From: JAOUJD01 sp963726405
Lineage (GTDB): Bacteria; Pseudomonadota; Gammaproteobacteria; Burkholderiales; Burkholderiaceae_F
Reading direction: 5' to 3'
DNA length: 64,000 nt
Assembly (NCBI GenBank): GCA_963726405.1
Contig: CAVSCF010000011.1
Location: 372,001 to 436,000 of the forward strand
The stretch's first letter is position 1. Every line of letters begins with the position of its first letter. Below the pieces are notes generated by a model, which was not told the origin of the DNA, ran no database searches, and worked only from the letters and a program-made list of their open reading frames with translations. The position numbers were made by a program, and so were the translations under genes. Of this stretch, positions 19,485 through 28,541 are shown one piece after another.

Positions 19485-20323
19485 ATGAGAAGCACTCGAG
19501 CGTTTGTGATGATCGGCATCGCGTTCCTGATCGCGGCCGCCGCCGTGGTCCTCGCGTTCCAGTGGGTCAGCCGGCAGGCGGCGATGGCGACCAAGCAGAT
19601 TGCCGTGGCGGCCGTCGACATCGAACTCGGCAGCCGCCTGACACGCGAGATGCTGCGGACGGCACAGTGGCCGGCCGGCAGCGTTCCGGACGGCGCGGTG
19701 GAGGACACGCGGTCCGCTGGTGGAACGGGTCGCGCGCACCACGATCCTGAAGGGCGAGCCGGTGCTGGAAGGCAAGCTCGCGCCGGTCGGGACGAAGGGC
19801 GGGCTGTCGGCGATCGTGGCCGACGGCAAGCGGGCGATGACCGTACGCGTGAACGACGTGGTCGGCGTCGCCGGCTTTGCATTGCCCGGCAATCACGTCG
19901 ACATCATGGTGAACACGTATCGAGGAGGGCGCGGGGTCCGCGCAGAACAAGGACAAGAGCGTTTCGAAGATCGTGCTCGAGCACATCCTGGTGCTGGCGG
20001 TCGCGCAGGAAGCCAGCCGCGACGAGACCAAGCCGAAAGTGGTCAACGCCGTGACGCTCGAGGTCACGCCGGAGCAAGCGGAACTTCTCGACCTCGCGCG
20101 CAGCGTCGGCACGCTGTCGCTCGTGCTGCGCAACCAGGTCGATCCGCTGGCGGTGCAGACGCTCGGTGCAACGAAGGAAAAGCTGCTTCGCCCGAACGCG
20201 CCGGCCCCAGTCCAGGCGGTCAAGCTCGCAACACCGCGGCCCGCGCCGAAGCAGATCGCGAGCGCGCCGCAGACGTGCGTCTCGGTCGTGACTGGCACCC
20301 AGGTTTCGCGTGAATGCTTCTGA
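19485..20323 (+). CDS. cpaB: Flp pilus assembly protein CpaB/RcpC (two frame breaks)
   Basis: Periplasmic partner of the Tad secretin. N-terminal membrane anchor (FVMIGIAFLIAAAAVVLA), then a SAF domain (AVDIELGSRLTREML) and the RcpC/CpaB core (GFALPGNHVDIMV, KPKVVNAVTLEVTPEQAE). The frame shifts near 19712 (an extra base in CGGTCCG) and near 19927 (GGG for GG); removing both gives 278 residues, a normal length. RBS GGGAGGA lies just upstream. The C-terminal part after about residue 250 (APQTCVSVVTG) holds one Cys. It is followed by the secretin gene 23 bp later. Confidence 0.88.
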
Positions 20324-20346
20324 CGAAAGTTGCGTGGAGCGATTCA

Positions 20347-21954
20347 ATGAACAACACAAGGTCTGAACAAGGGAACGTCCTGCGCGGAGTCAGCGCGCGC
20401 CTGGGCATGCGCGGAGTGATGGCGCTTGCGATTGCGGCCGCGCTGTCTGGGACGGCATGGGCACAACCGGCAGTCGAGTACGGCAAAGCGGCGGCCACGG
20501 CGGCCGCGCCTGCCAAGGCAGCGCCCGCGAAAGCGCCGGCCGCTCCGGTGAAAGCCGCCGCCGCGACGCCGGCGGCGGAGTCGCGCGGCGCGATGCCGGT
20601 GTGCAGCGGTGACATGCCTGCGCCGATCGCTGTCGACGTGGTCGTCGGCAAGTCGACGCTGATCAAGCTGCCGGGCGCGATCACGCTGCGCACGCTGGCG
20701 GACAAGGAGATTGCCCAGGCGCGGCTGCTGTCGCCGACGACCCTGTACATCCTCGGCACCAACATCGGCAGCACCAACATGGTCCTGCAGGACAGCAGCG
20801 GCCGGTGCACCTTGGTCGATCTGAACGTGGGGATGGACGGCGGCCCACTGCGCAGCAAACTGGCGCAGCTGATGCCGGACGAGAAGAACATCACCGTCAC
20901 GCCCGCGGCCGACACGCTGGTGCTTTCCGGCGTCGTGGCCGATGCGACGAAGGTCGAATACGCAATGAATGTCGCGACCGCCTACGTCCGCTACACGCAG
21001 AACACCGATACGCAGCGGCAGCAGTCGGGCCAAGGGACGTCGGGTGGTCTCGCGGGCATGGAGACGCGTGTGATCAACATGCTCTCGGTCACTGCTCCTC
21101 AGCAGGTGATGCTGGAAGTCACGGTCGCCGAGGTGGCGAAGCAGATCGCCGAGAAGCTGGGCGCCGAGTTGAAGCTCACGGGCACCAACGGCGACTGGAC
21201 GTACGCGATCCTGTCGAGTTTCCTGTCCGGTGGGGCGGGAACAGCCGGCGCCATCAAGGAGGGCTTCAACAAATGGCTGTTGCTGGATGCCGAGAAGAAG
21301 GACGGGCTGGTCAAGATCCTCGCCCAGCCGAATGTGATGGCAATCAGCGGACAGGAAGGCAGCTTCCTGGCGGGCGGCAAGGTGTACCTGCCGGTGGCGC
21401 AGAGCACAACGGGTGCCGCGACCACCATCACGCTGGAAGAGAAGGAGTTTGGCGTCGGCCTGAAGTTCACTCCGACTGTCCTGGCGGGCGGTCGAATCAA
21501 CCTGAGGGTTGCACCTGAAGTTTCAGAGTTCTCGCGAGAAGGGATCGCCGTATCGGCGCCGAATGTGGCTGGCCGGCAGATCCTGCCGTTGATCACCACG
21601 CGCCGGGCGACGACGACGGTGCAGCTGCTCGACGGGCAGAGCCTGGTCATCGGCGGCCTGATCAAGAACAACGCGGTTGGCAACATCAAGCGGTTTCCGA
21701 TTCTCGGCGAACTGCCGATCATCGGTGCGCTGTTCCGCAGTTCCGACTTCACGACCGACCGCTCGGAAGTGCTGTTCGTCGTGACGCCGCGGCTCGTGAA
21801 ACCACTGGCCGGCCCCGTCCAGCTTCCGACCGACGCGTACGTCGAGCCGAGCCGCACCGAATTCTTCCTCGGTGGCCGCCTCGAAGGGTCGCCGCCACAA
21901 GAGCAGAAACAATCGACGCCGACGGCCAACCAGCCTGGCTTCGAACTCAAATAA
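20347..21954 (+). CDS. rcpA: Tad secretin RcpA/CpaC
   Basis: Outer-membrane secretin channel of the Tad apparatus, 535 residues, intact. It has a signal peptide (cleavage near TAWAQ), an Ala/Pro/Lys-rich linker, the N-terminal pilus-secretin domain (PIAVDVVVGKSTLIKLP), a BON-like segment, and the C-terminal secretin domain with ILAQPNVMAISGQEGSF, LKFTPTVLAGGRINLRV and LDGQSLVIGGLI. The start at 20347 has GGAG 8 bp upstream; an earlier in-frame ATG at 20314 lies inside cpaB and lacks one. The gene lies between cpaB and a small lipoprotein gene that could be a pilotin-like partner. Confidence 0.93.
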   Translation: MNNTRSEQGNVLRGVSARLGMRGVMALAIAAALSGTAWAQPAVEYGKAAATAAAPAKAAPAKAPAAPVKAAAATPAAESRGAMPVCSGDMPAPIAVDVVVGKSTLIKLPGAITLRTLADKEIAQARLLSPTTLYILGTNIGSTNMVLQDSSGRCTLVDLNVGMDGGPLRSKLAQLMPDEKNITVTPAADTLVLSGVVADATKVEYAMNVATAYVRYTQNTDTQRQQSGQGTSGGLAGMETRVINMLSVTAPQQVMLEVTVAEVAKQIAEKLGAELKLTGTNGDWTYAILSSFLSGGAGTAGAIKEGFNKWLLLDAEKKDGLVKILAQPNVMAISGQEGSFLAGGKVYLPVAQSTTGAATTITLEEKEFGVGLKFTPTVLAGGRINLRVAPEVSEFSREGIAVSAPNVAGRQILPLITTRRATTTVQLLDGQSLVIGGLIKNNAVGNIKRFPILGELPIIGALFRSSDFTTDRSEVLFVVTPRLVKPLAGPVQLPTDAYVEPSRTEFFLGGRLEGSPPQEQKQSTPTANQPGFELK

Positions 21955-21965
21955 GGGAGGTCAGC

Positions 21966-22328
21966 ATGACAACCCAACTCAGACCGCTCATGGTGCTTGC
22001 CGGATGTGCGCTGCTGTCGGCGTGCGTGACGACGACGCCGAACTACGACGCGCGCTTCGGGGACTCCGTGCAGATCGCACAGGCACGCCAGACCATGGAC
22101 CCGGCTGCAACCGTTCGTAACGCGGCGAACCCAGTGGCCGGAGTCGACGGGCGCGCGGCGCGTGCCGCTTACGACCGCTACCTGTTCTCGTTCATCCGGC
22201 CCACGCCGCAGCCGAACGTCTTCACGATCGGTGTCTCCGGCGGGTACGTCGAGCAGCGGGATGAGGTAAGTGGGATTCGCAGCAGGAGCCTGGCCAGCGC
22301 TGCGGGCGCCGACCCCGTATGCAACTGA
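21966..22328 (+). CDS. small lipoprotein of the Tad locus
   Basis: 120 residues with a lipobox LLSAC, so the mature protein is lipid-anchored. The middle part QARQTMDPAATVRNAANP resembles the short lipoproteins often found after tad secretin genes. The rest has no motif I can name. Its end overlaps the cpaE start by 10 bp, and it follows rcpA by 11 bp with GGGAGG as RBS, so it is clearly in the operon. A role in secretin localisation or pilus assembly is inference from position. Confidence 0.7.
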   Translation: MTTQLRPLMVLAGCALLSACVTTTPNYDARFGDSVQIAQARQTMDPAATVRNAANPVAGVDGRAARAAYDRYLFSFIRPTPQPNVFTIGVSGGYVEQRDEVSGIRSRSLASAAGADPVCN

Positions 22329-23536
22329 CCATGGACACACCAGCAAACGTCCGTACCGAAGGCAGCGCGGCCGTGGCGAAGATCGCGGTCGTCAGCGCGG
22401 ACCCGCTGCATGGCAACGACCTCGCGCTGGCACTGCGCAGTGCCGGCGGGGCATGGAACGTGATTGCCGTGCACGGCGGGCCGCAGCAGGTGGTGGCGGC
22501 ACTGGGCCGCTCGGATCCGGACGCCATGGTGCTCGATGCGCCGGGCGATGCGGCTCCGACGCTGGCACAGCTCGAGCGCGTGGTGCAGATCTACCCCAGC
22601 ATGCAAGTCGTGCTTCTGAGCGAGGATCACAGTCCCGAATTTCTGAGGGCTGCAATGCGGGTCGGTGTGCGAGACGTGCTGCCGCGCACGATCGACACAC
22701 CGACGCTGCTGGCTGCCGTTCGGCGCGTGCTCGATCGCCGCCGCGCCGACGCGCCCCACGAGGGCCAGGTTCTCGCGTTCATCGCCTGCAAGGGCGGCGG
22801 CGGCGCCACGTTCGTCGCCACCAATACCGCCTATGCGCTGGCCGAGAGCGGACGGCGCGTGATCCTGATCGACCTGGACCTGCAGTGGGGCGACGCGGAA
22901 CTCTTCATCAGCGACCGCAAGCCGACGACCACGCTGGCCACGCTCGCGTCGCAGATCGAGCGCGTCGACTCCGTGTTCCTCGCATCCAGCCTGGTGCAGG
23001 CGCATCCGAACCTCGGCATCCTGGCTGCGCCGGACGACCCGGTCAACGCGCTCGACATCCGGCCCGAGCACATCGACGTGGTGCTGCGGCTCGCACGGGC
23101 GAACTACGACGTCGTGATCGTCGACGCCGGACCGTCGCTGGACGCCGTGACGGTGCGCGCGCTCGACTACGCCGACCGGATCTTTCCGGTCCTGCAACTG
23201 AACCTGCCGGTCGTGCGCGACGCTCGCCGCCTGCTGACCGCATTTCGCTCGCTGGGTTATCCGAACGACAAGATCAAGCCGATCGTGAACCGCTACGAGA
23301 AGGGCGGCCCGGTGCGCCTCGAGGATCTGGAGCGGACGATCGGCGTGCCGGTGTTCAGGACGCTGCCGAACGATTTCGGCCCGGCATCGAACTCCGTCAA
23401 CCAGGGCGTGCCGGTGACCAAGCTCGCGCGACACAGCGCCATCGCGAATGCCATCCGCGATCTGTCGGCAACGTTCGCCCGGACGGAGGTCGAGAAGACC
23501 GGCGGTTGGCTGAGCCGCATGCTGAAAAGAGCCTGA
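22319..23536 (+). CDS. cpaE: CpaE/TadZ-type pilus localisation ATPase
   Basis: 405 residues: an N-terminal receiver-like domain (about 20-135, without a clear phospho-acceptor), then a ParA/MinD-type ATPase domain (about 140-395). The Walker A is atypical, CKGGGGATF, keeping the signature Lys at the start but with Ala in place of the Lys before Thr. Walker B is in VVIVDAGPSLD. TadZ/CpaE proteins set the polar position of the Tad machine, and divergent Walker A motifs are known in the family. ATG at 22319 overlaps the lipoprotein stop; the ATG at 22331 is the alternative. Intact. Confidence 0.88.
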   Translation: MQLTMDTPANVRTEGSAAVAKIAVVSADPLHGNDLALALRSAGGAWNVIAVHGGPQQVVAALGRSDPDAMVLDAPGDAAPTLAQLERVVQIYPSMQVVLLSEDHSPEFLRAAMRVGVRDVLPRTIDTPTLLAAVRRVLDRRRADAPHEGQVLAFIACKGGGGATFVATNTAYALAESGRRVILIDLDLQWGDAELFISDRKPTTTLATLASQIERVDSVFLASSLVQAHPNLGILAAPDDPVNALDIRPEHIDVVLRLARANYDVVIVDAGPSLDAVTVRALDYADRIFPVLQLNLPVVRDARRLLTAFRSLGYPNDKIKPIVNRYEKGGPVRLEDLERTIGVPVFRTLPNDFGPASNSVNQGVPVTKLARHSAIANAIRDLSATFARTEVEKTGGWLSRMLKRA

Positions 23537-23562
23537 TGCAGGGCGACCTGCGGGAGGAACGA

Positions 23563-24925
23563 ATGAGCGTATCGCTGAGGGAACGGCTGATGACGAACGA
23601 ACGGGCGGCGCCGGAAGCCGCGACGTTCGCCGGGGAGACCGGCATGGTCGGGTCGGCCCTGCAACAGCTGAAGGCCCGCCTGCACCAGACCATCCTGGAC
23701 CGCCTCGACCTCGAGCGGCTGCAACAGCTTCAGCCGGAGCGCGTGCGCGACGAACTGCGGACGCTCACCGAGAAACTGCTGGCCGAGGAGTCCGTCGCCC
23801 TGAACGAAAGCGACCGTGCCGCGCTGGTTCGCGAACTCCAGAACGAAATGCTCGGGCTCGGACCGCTGGAGCCGCTGCTCGCCGACCCGACGATCTCGGA
23901 CATCCTGGTCAACACGCACAGCAGCGTCTACGTCGAACGGCACGGCAAGCTGGAACGCACGTCGATCACGTTCGCCGATGACGCGCACCTGATGAAGATC
24001 ATCGACAAGATCGTGTCGCGGATCGGTCGCCGGGTGGACGAGTCGAGCCCGATGGTCGACGCCCGGCTGCCGGACGGCTCGCGGGTCAACGCCATCATTC
24101 CGCCGCTGGCGATCGACGGCCCGATCCTGTCGATCCGCCGCTTTGCGGTGAACCCGCTGACGATGCGCGACTTCCTCGCGTTCAAGACGCTGACGCCGCG
24201 AGATGGCGCAGATCCTGGAGAGCCTGGTCCGCGCCAAGATGAACATCATGATCTCGGGCGGAACCGGCAGCGGCAAGACGACCCTGCTGAACATCCTGTC
24301 CGGCTACATCCCGGGCGACGAGCGCATCGTCACGATCGAGGACGCGGCCGAACTTCAGATGCAACAGCCGCACGTGGTGCGTCTCGAGACGCGGCCGGCC
24401 AACATCGAGGGTCGCGGCGAGGTGACGCAGCGGGCCCTGGTCCGCAACGCGCTGCGCATGCGGCCGGACCGCATCATCCTCGGCGAGGTGCGCGGAGCCG
24501 AGGCGCTCGACATGCTGCAGGCGATGAACACCGGCCACGAAGGCTCGATGACCACGATCCACGCGAATACGGCGCGCGATTCGCTGACACGGTTGGAAAA
24601 CATGATCGGCATGGCGGGCATGAACCTGCCGCCAAAGGCGATGCGGCACCAGATCAGTTCGGCGCTGTCTGTGGTGGTTCAAATCGCGCGTCTGACCGAC
24701 GGCCGTCGCAAGATCGTCAGCCTCCAGGAACTCACCGGCATGGAGGGCGACATCATCACCATGCAGGAACTGTTCGCCTTCCGCCAGACCGGCATCGACG
24801 ACACGGGCACGGTCTCAGGCTATTTCTGCGCTACTGGCGTTCGGCCGCACTTCACCGAGCGGGTGCGCGCGTTCGGCATCGAACTGCCCGACGCGCTGTT
24901 CGATCCGACCCGCCGCTACGAATAG
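23563..24925 (+). CDS. cpaF: Tad secretion ATPase CpaF/TadA (frame broken near 24200)
   Basis: Hexameric ATPase that drives Flp pilus assembly from the cytoplasmic side. The N-terminal part has QNEMLGLGPLEPLLADP and DGSRVNAIIPPLA. After a frame change near 24200 come Walker A SGGTGSGKTT, the Asp box IVTIEDAAELQ, Walker B RMRPDRIILGEVRG and the His box TGHEGSMTTIHAN. Removing one base from CCGCGAG at 24197-24203 gives LTPEMAQILESL and 453 residues, the usual size. RBS GGGAGGA precedes the ATG. Because Walker A lies beyond the break, a true frameshift would abolish the motor. Confidence 0.92.
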
Positions 24926-24934
24926 GGGGACGCA

Positions 24935-25921
24935 ATGTCGGCCTATAGCCACTACCTGCCTTACCTCTTTGCGGTCCTCACCTTCGTCGCGGTGGTGCTG
25001 CTGGTCGAGGGCGCGTACGTCTGGTGGAGTGACGTGCGCGGGCCCGAGGCACGCCGCATCGAGCAGCGCCTGCGGTTGATGTCCGCGGGTGCGCATGACG
25101 AACAGCACGCGTCCGTTCTGAAGCAGCGGTTGCTGTCGACGTCCCCTGGTTTGCAGCAACTTCTGCTCCGCGTGCCGCGCATCCACCGGCTCGACCGGCT
25201 GCTCGAGCAATCGGGCCTTTCCTGGAGCGTTGCGCAGTACCTTCTGCTCACGGTCGGCCTGGCGGTGGGTGCGTTGCTGCTGGCCTCGCTGGTGACGAGG
25301 CAACCGGCGCTGCTTGCGCTCGCCGCGGTGGTGGCGGCACTCGTGCCGCTCGCTCTGGTGCTGCGCAGCCGGCGGCGGCGACTGCGGCGCATCGAGGAGC
25401 AACTGCCCGATGCGCTGGACCTGATGGGGCGCGCACTGCGCGCCGGGCATGCCTTTCCGAGCGCACTGAAGATGGTCGGCGACGAAATGGCCGACCCGAT
25501 CGCGGCCGAGTTCGGCACCGCGTTCGACGAGGTGAACTTCGGCATATCGATGCAGGATGCGCTGATGAACCTTGCCACACGCGTGCCCAGCACCGAGTTG
25601 AAGTATTTCGTCGTCGCCGTGCTGATCCAGCGCACCACCGGCGGCAACCTGGCCGAATTGCTGGACCAGATCGCGGCCATCATGCGCGCGCGGCAGAAAC
25701 TGATCGGCACGATCCGCGTTTTGTCGGCCGATGGTCGTTTGTCGGCCTGGATCCTTTGCCTGTTGCCTTTCGTGCTTGCAGCGGCAATCTTTATGGTCAA
25801 TCCCGGCTTCCTTTCCATTCTTTGGAAAGATCCGGCCGGCACGCTGATCGTGGCGATAGCGCTGGTCCTGATGGTGATCGGCATCATCTGGATGCGGAAC
25901 GTAATCCGCATTCACATCTAG
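24935..25921 (+). CDS. tadB: Tad inner-membrane platform protein TadB
   Basis: 328 residues, intact. It has an N-terminal TM helix, two central helices (about 100-145) and C-terminal TM helices, around a cytoplasmic T2SSF domain (EEQLPDALDLMGRALRAGHA, VLIQRTTGGNLAELLDQIA). With TadC it forms the GspF/PilC-like platform beneath the pilus. It starts 9 bp after cpaF; the RBS GGGGGA is followed by ATG. Confidence 0.93.
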   Translation: MSAYSHYLPYLFAVLTFVAVVLLVEGAYVWWSDVRGPEARRIEQRLRLMSAGAHDEQHASVLKQRLLSTSPGLQQLLLRVPRIHRLDRLLEQSGLSWSVAQYLLLTVGLAVGALLLASLVTRQPALLALAAVVAALVPLALVLRSRRRRLRRIEEQLPDALDLMGRALRAGHAFPSALKMVGDEMADPIAAEFGTAFDEVNFGISMQDALMNLATRVPSTELKYFVVAVLIQRTTGGNLAELLDQIAAIMRARQKLIGTIRVLSADGRLSAWILCLLPFVLAAAIFMVNPGFLSILWKDPAGTLIVAIALVLMVIGIIWMRNVIRIHI

Positions 25922-25931
25922 GGAGGACACG

Positions 25932-26894
25932 ATGTCGTCGTCCGTCACTTCCTCGCAATGGATCTTCCTCGCGGTGGTGTTTGCGGCGGTGTTTGGTATG
26001 GGCCTGGTGGCCACCTGGCTGTTCTCGCCCGATCCGACTCAACGGCGGGTGCGACAACTCGCCGCGCAAGGCGCGCACATCCCTCCCGGCGGCGATGGCA
26101 AGCCGCACTGGATCGAGCGCATCGTTCATTTGACCGGACCACTGGCGCGGCTGTCCATTCCCGACGAAGGCTGGGAACGCTCGCCGGTGCGGATTCGCTT
26201 CATGAATGCCGGCTGGCGTGGTCCCGCGACGCCGGCAATCTTCTTCACCGCGAAAACCGTGCTGGCGGTTGGCCTGCCGGCCCTGCTGTTCTTCGGCCTG
26301 GATGTCAGCGGAGCGAAGCTGACGCCGATGTTGACGATGACCGCCCTGCTGCTGGCGGGTGGCATCGGCTACTACCTGCCCAACGGGGTCCTGGCGCACA
26401 AGGTGGAGCGGCGCCAACGCGACATCCTGGAGAGCTTTCCCGACGCGCTCGACCTGATGACCGTCTGCGTCGAAGCGGGACTGGGCCTCGATGCCGCGCT
26501 GCTGCGGGTGGCGACGGAGCTCGAACTGACGAGCCCGGTGCTGAGCGGGGAACTGCATCTCGTCAATCTCGAACTGCGCGCCGGCAGTTCGAAGGAAAAG
26601 GCGCTGCGCAATCTCGCCTTGCGCACCGGCGTCGAGGACATCGACACGCTGGTGGCGATGTTGATCCAGGCGGAGCGTTTCGGCACGAGCGTGGCGGACT
26701 CGCTGCGCGTGCACGCGGACGGGCTGCGCACCAAGCGTCGGCTGCGGGCCGAGGAAGCCGCGGCGAAGATCCCGCTGAAGCTGCTATTCCCGCTGATCTT
26801 CTGCATCTTCCCCTCGATGATGGTCGTGCTTCTTGGCCCGGCCTTCATCCGGATCGTTCGGGTCTTCTTCCCGGTCGCCCAGTCGATGCAGTGA
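25932..26894 (+). CDS. tadC: Tad inner-membrane platform protein TadC
   Basis: 320 residues, intact, homologous in fold to TadB. TM helix at 10-32, paired helices around 105-145, the T2SSF core (DILESFPDALDLMTVCVEAG, MLIQAERFGTSVADSLR), and a C-terminal TM pair with FPLIFCIFPSMMVVLLGPA. RBS GGGAGGA is 4 bp before the ATG. It is cotranscribed with tadB. Confidence 0.93.
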   Translation: MSSSVTSSQWIFLAVVFAAVFGMGLVATWLFSPDPTQRRVRQLAAQGAHIPPGGDGKPHWIERIVHLTGPLARLSIPDEGWERSPVRIRFMNAGWRGPATPAIFFTAKTVLAVGLPALLFFGLDVSGAKLTPMLTMTALLLAGGIGYYLPNGVLAHKVERRQRDILESFPDALDLMTVCVEAGLGLDAALLRVATELELTSPVLSGELHLVNLELRAGSSKEKALRNLALRTGVEDIDTLVAMLIQAERFGTSVADSLRVHADGLRTKRRLRAEEAAAKIPLKLLFPLIFCIFPSMMVVLLGPAFIRIVRVFFPVAQSMQ

Positions 26895-26910
26895 ACTCGA
26901 TCCGACAACC

Positions 26911-27935
26911 ATGAAACGCGCCATCATCATCGCCCTCGACGCCGCGCTCTTCGCGTCCCTCGCCGCCGGCTGCGCAACGAAGCCTGCGCCGCAGCCTCAG
27001 ATCAAACCCGTGCTCGAAGTCCGCCACAGCGGCCTGCAGCCCGACGGCTACTACCAGCTCGGCCGCTTCCTGCAGACGCAGGGCCGCTACGAGGATGCGG
27101 CGAGGCCTACCGCAAGGCGCTCGCGCTCGATCCGAAGCATGTCGACGCGCACAACGGCCTCGGCACGCCTGTACGCACTGCAAGGACGCTACGCGGAGGC
27201 GCACGCGGAGTTCGAGGCGGCGCTCGCCGCCGTCGCCGGACAACGCCGCCGTCCTCAACAACCTCGGCTATACGTTCCTGCTCGAGCGGAAGCGGGCCGA
27301 GGCGGTTGCGCCGCTCGAGAAAGCCGCACGGCTCGAGCCGGAAAACAACCGATATCGCGCGAACTTCGAGATCGCATCCAACAACCAGACGCCCGGCTCC
27401 GCACACACTCCGTGACTGCTGCGCCCGCCACGTTCGACGCCGTGACGGCGCCTCCGCAGCCAGTGGATTCGATGGCCAGCAAGACGGCCCCCGAAACGGA
27501 GTCGGCGCGCCTGGTTGCCATCGGACCCCATGCTTTCGAACTGGTGATGCCGAAGCCGAGCGCATCCAAGCCGGTGCTCGCCACATTGCCGACTTCGCAC
27601 GGCCGCCTTGCCGTCGAGGTGTCGAATGGCAACGGCGCGGCGGGCATGGCGCGTCGCGTCGGCAAACAACTGCGCGACTGTAGGGATGAAAGTGGCCCGG
27701 CTGACCAACCAGATTCCGTACGGCGAGGTGACGACGCAGGTTCTACCGGCCGGGCCACGAACAAGGCCGCGCTGGACTTGAGTGGCGCAGTTCCCGGGCA
27801 TCCGCCCGTCGTCGCCTCTATCGGGCTGCGCAAGGCATCGACGTGCGTCTGGTGCTCGGCAGGGAACTGCCGGCCGACGTCGCGCTGGTTTCGAAGCCCG
27901 AGCAGGTGGCGCAGGGCACAGTCACATCAAATTAG
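26911..27935 (+). pseudogene. TadD-like TPR lipoprotein with C-terminal LytR_C domain, multiply frame-broken
   Basis: Fragments in all three frames together spell one protein: a lipoprotein start (SLAAGC), TPR units (YYQLGRFLQTQGRYEDAA, LYALQGRYAEAHAEFEAAL, DNAAVLNNLGYTFLLERKRA), a variable linker, and a LytR_C domain (GRLAVEVSNGNGAAGMARRV, then KVARLTNQIPYGEVTTQV and DVRLVLGRELPADVALVS). At least six single-base breaks are needed: near 27097 (-1), 27170 (+1), 27235 (+1), 27400, 27680, and several between 27745 and 27840. TadD-type TPR lipoproteins help pilus assembly. As read, no frame gives a working protein. Given the intact neighbours, either this gene is decaying or the sequence is poor here. 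Confidence 0.6.
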
Positions 27936-28019
27936 GCATCCCTAGCATGACCTCGCTATGGACATTTCTCGTGGACGCATTTCGATCTTGATCTTTCATG
28001 AAGCCGGGTGAGGCTCAAA

Positions 28020-28466
28020 ATGTTCAGCAAGCCTTCGAGCGTAAGCCGTGAACAAATCCGAGAAGGCGGCGTAGCCGCAGTCGAGTTCGCGCTGGTCTTG
28101 CCCATCTTTCTGCTGCTCGTTTTCGGCATAGTGGAGCTAGGCGCGGCGTTGTACGACCAGCACGTAGTTACCCAGGCCAGCAGGGCCGCCGTACGCGCCG
28201 GCATCGTTCTTCGAGACCCAATCCTCCCCGATGCCACCATAAAGAAGATCGGCGAGGACGCGGCAAGCGCGCTGATCACGTTTGGGGCCGGGGCCCCGCC
28301 ACCGGTAACCGTAACGCCGGTGCACGGAACCGATGTCAACAACAGCGTTCCGATGTTGTCGGTTACGGTCAGCTACCAATACACCGGGCTCCTCCTCGGT
28401 CCGATGCTCAGCGTATTCAGCGGACCGATCACAATCGCGGCGACAAGCACCATGGACTATGAGTAA
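28020..28466 (+). CDS. tadE: TadE-like pseudopilin
   Basis: 148 residues. The sequence REGGVAAVEFALVLPIFLLLV is the TadE signature: a prepilin-peptidase site after the Gly, Glu at +5, then one hydrophobic helix. The remainder (QHVVTQASRAAVRAGIVL onward) is a periplasmic beta-rich domain. TadE and TadF prime pilus formation in Aggregatibacter. ATG at 28020 has GAGG 7 bp upstream; a GTG at 28008 is possible. Base composition is noticeably less GC-rich than in cpaE-tadC. Confidence 0.88.
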   Translation: MFSKPSSVSREQIREGGVAAVEFALVLPIFLLLVFGIVELGAALYDQHVVTQASRAAVRAGIVLRDPILPDATIKKIGEDAASALITFGAGAPPPVTVTPVHGTDVNNSVPMLSVTVSYQYTGLLLGPMLSVFSGPITIAATSTMDYE

Positions 28467-28541
28467 TTGGAGGCAAGAGTTCTCGCGGATGCCTTCGTCG
28501 TCGGGGCAGAACGGAGCGAATTGATCGAGAGGTAAGTGGAG

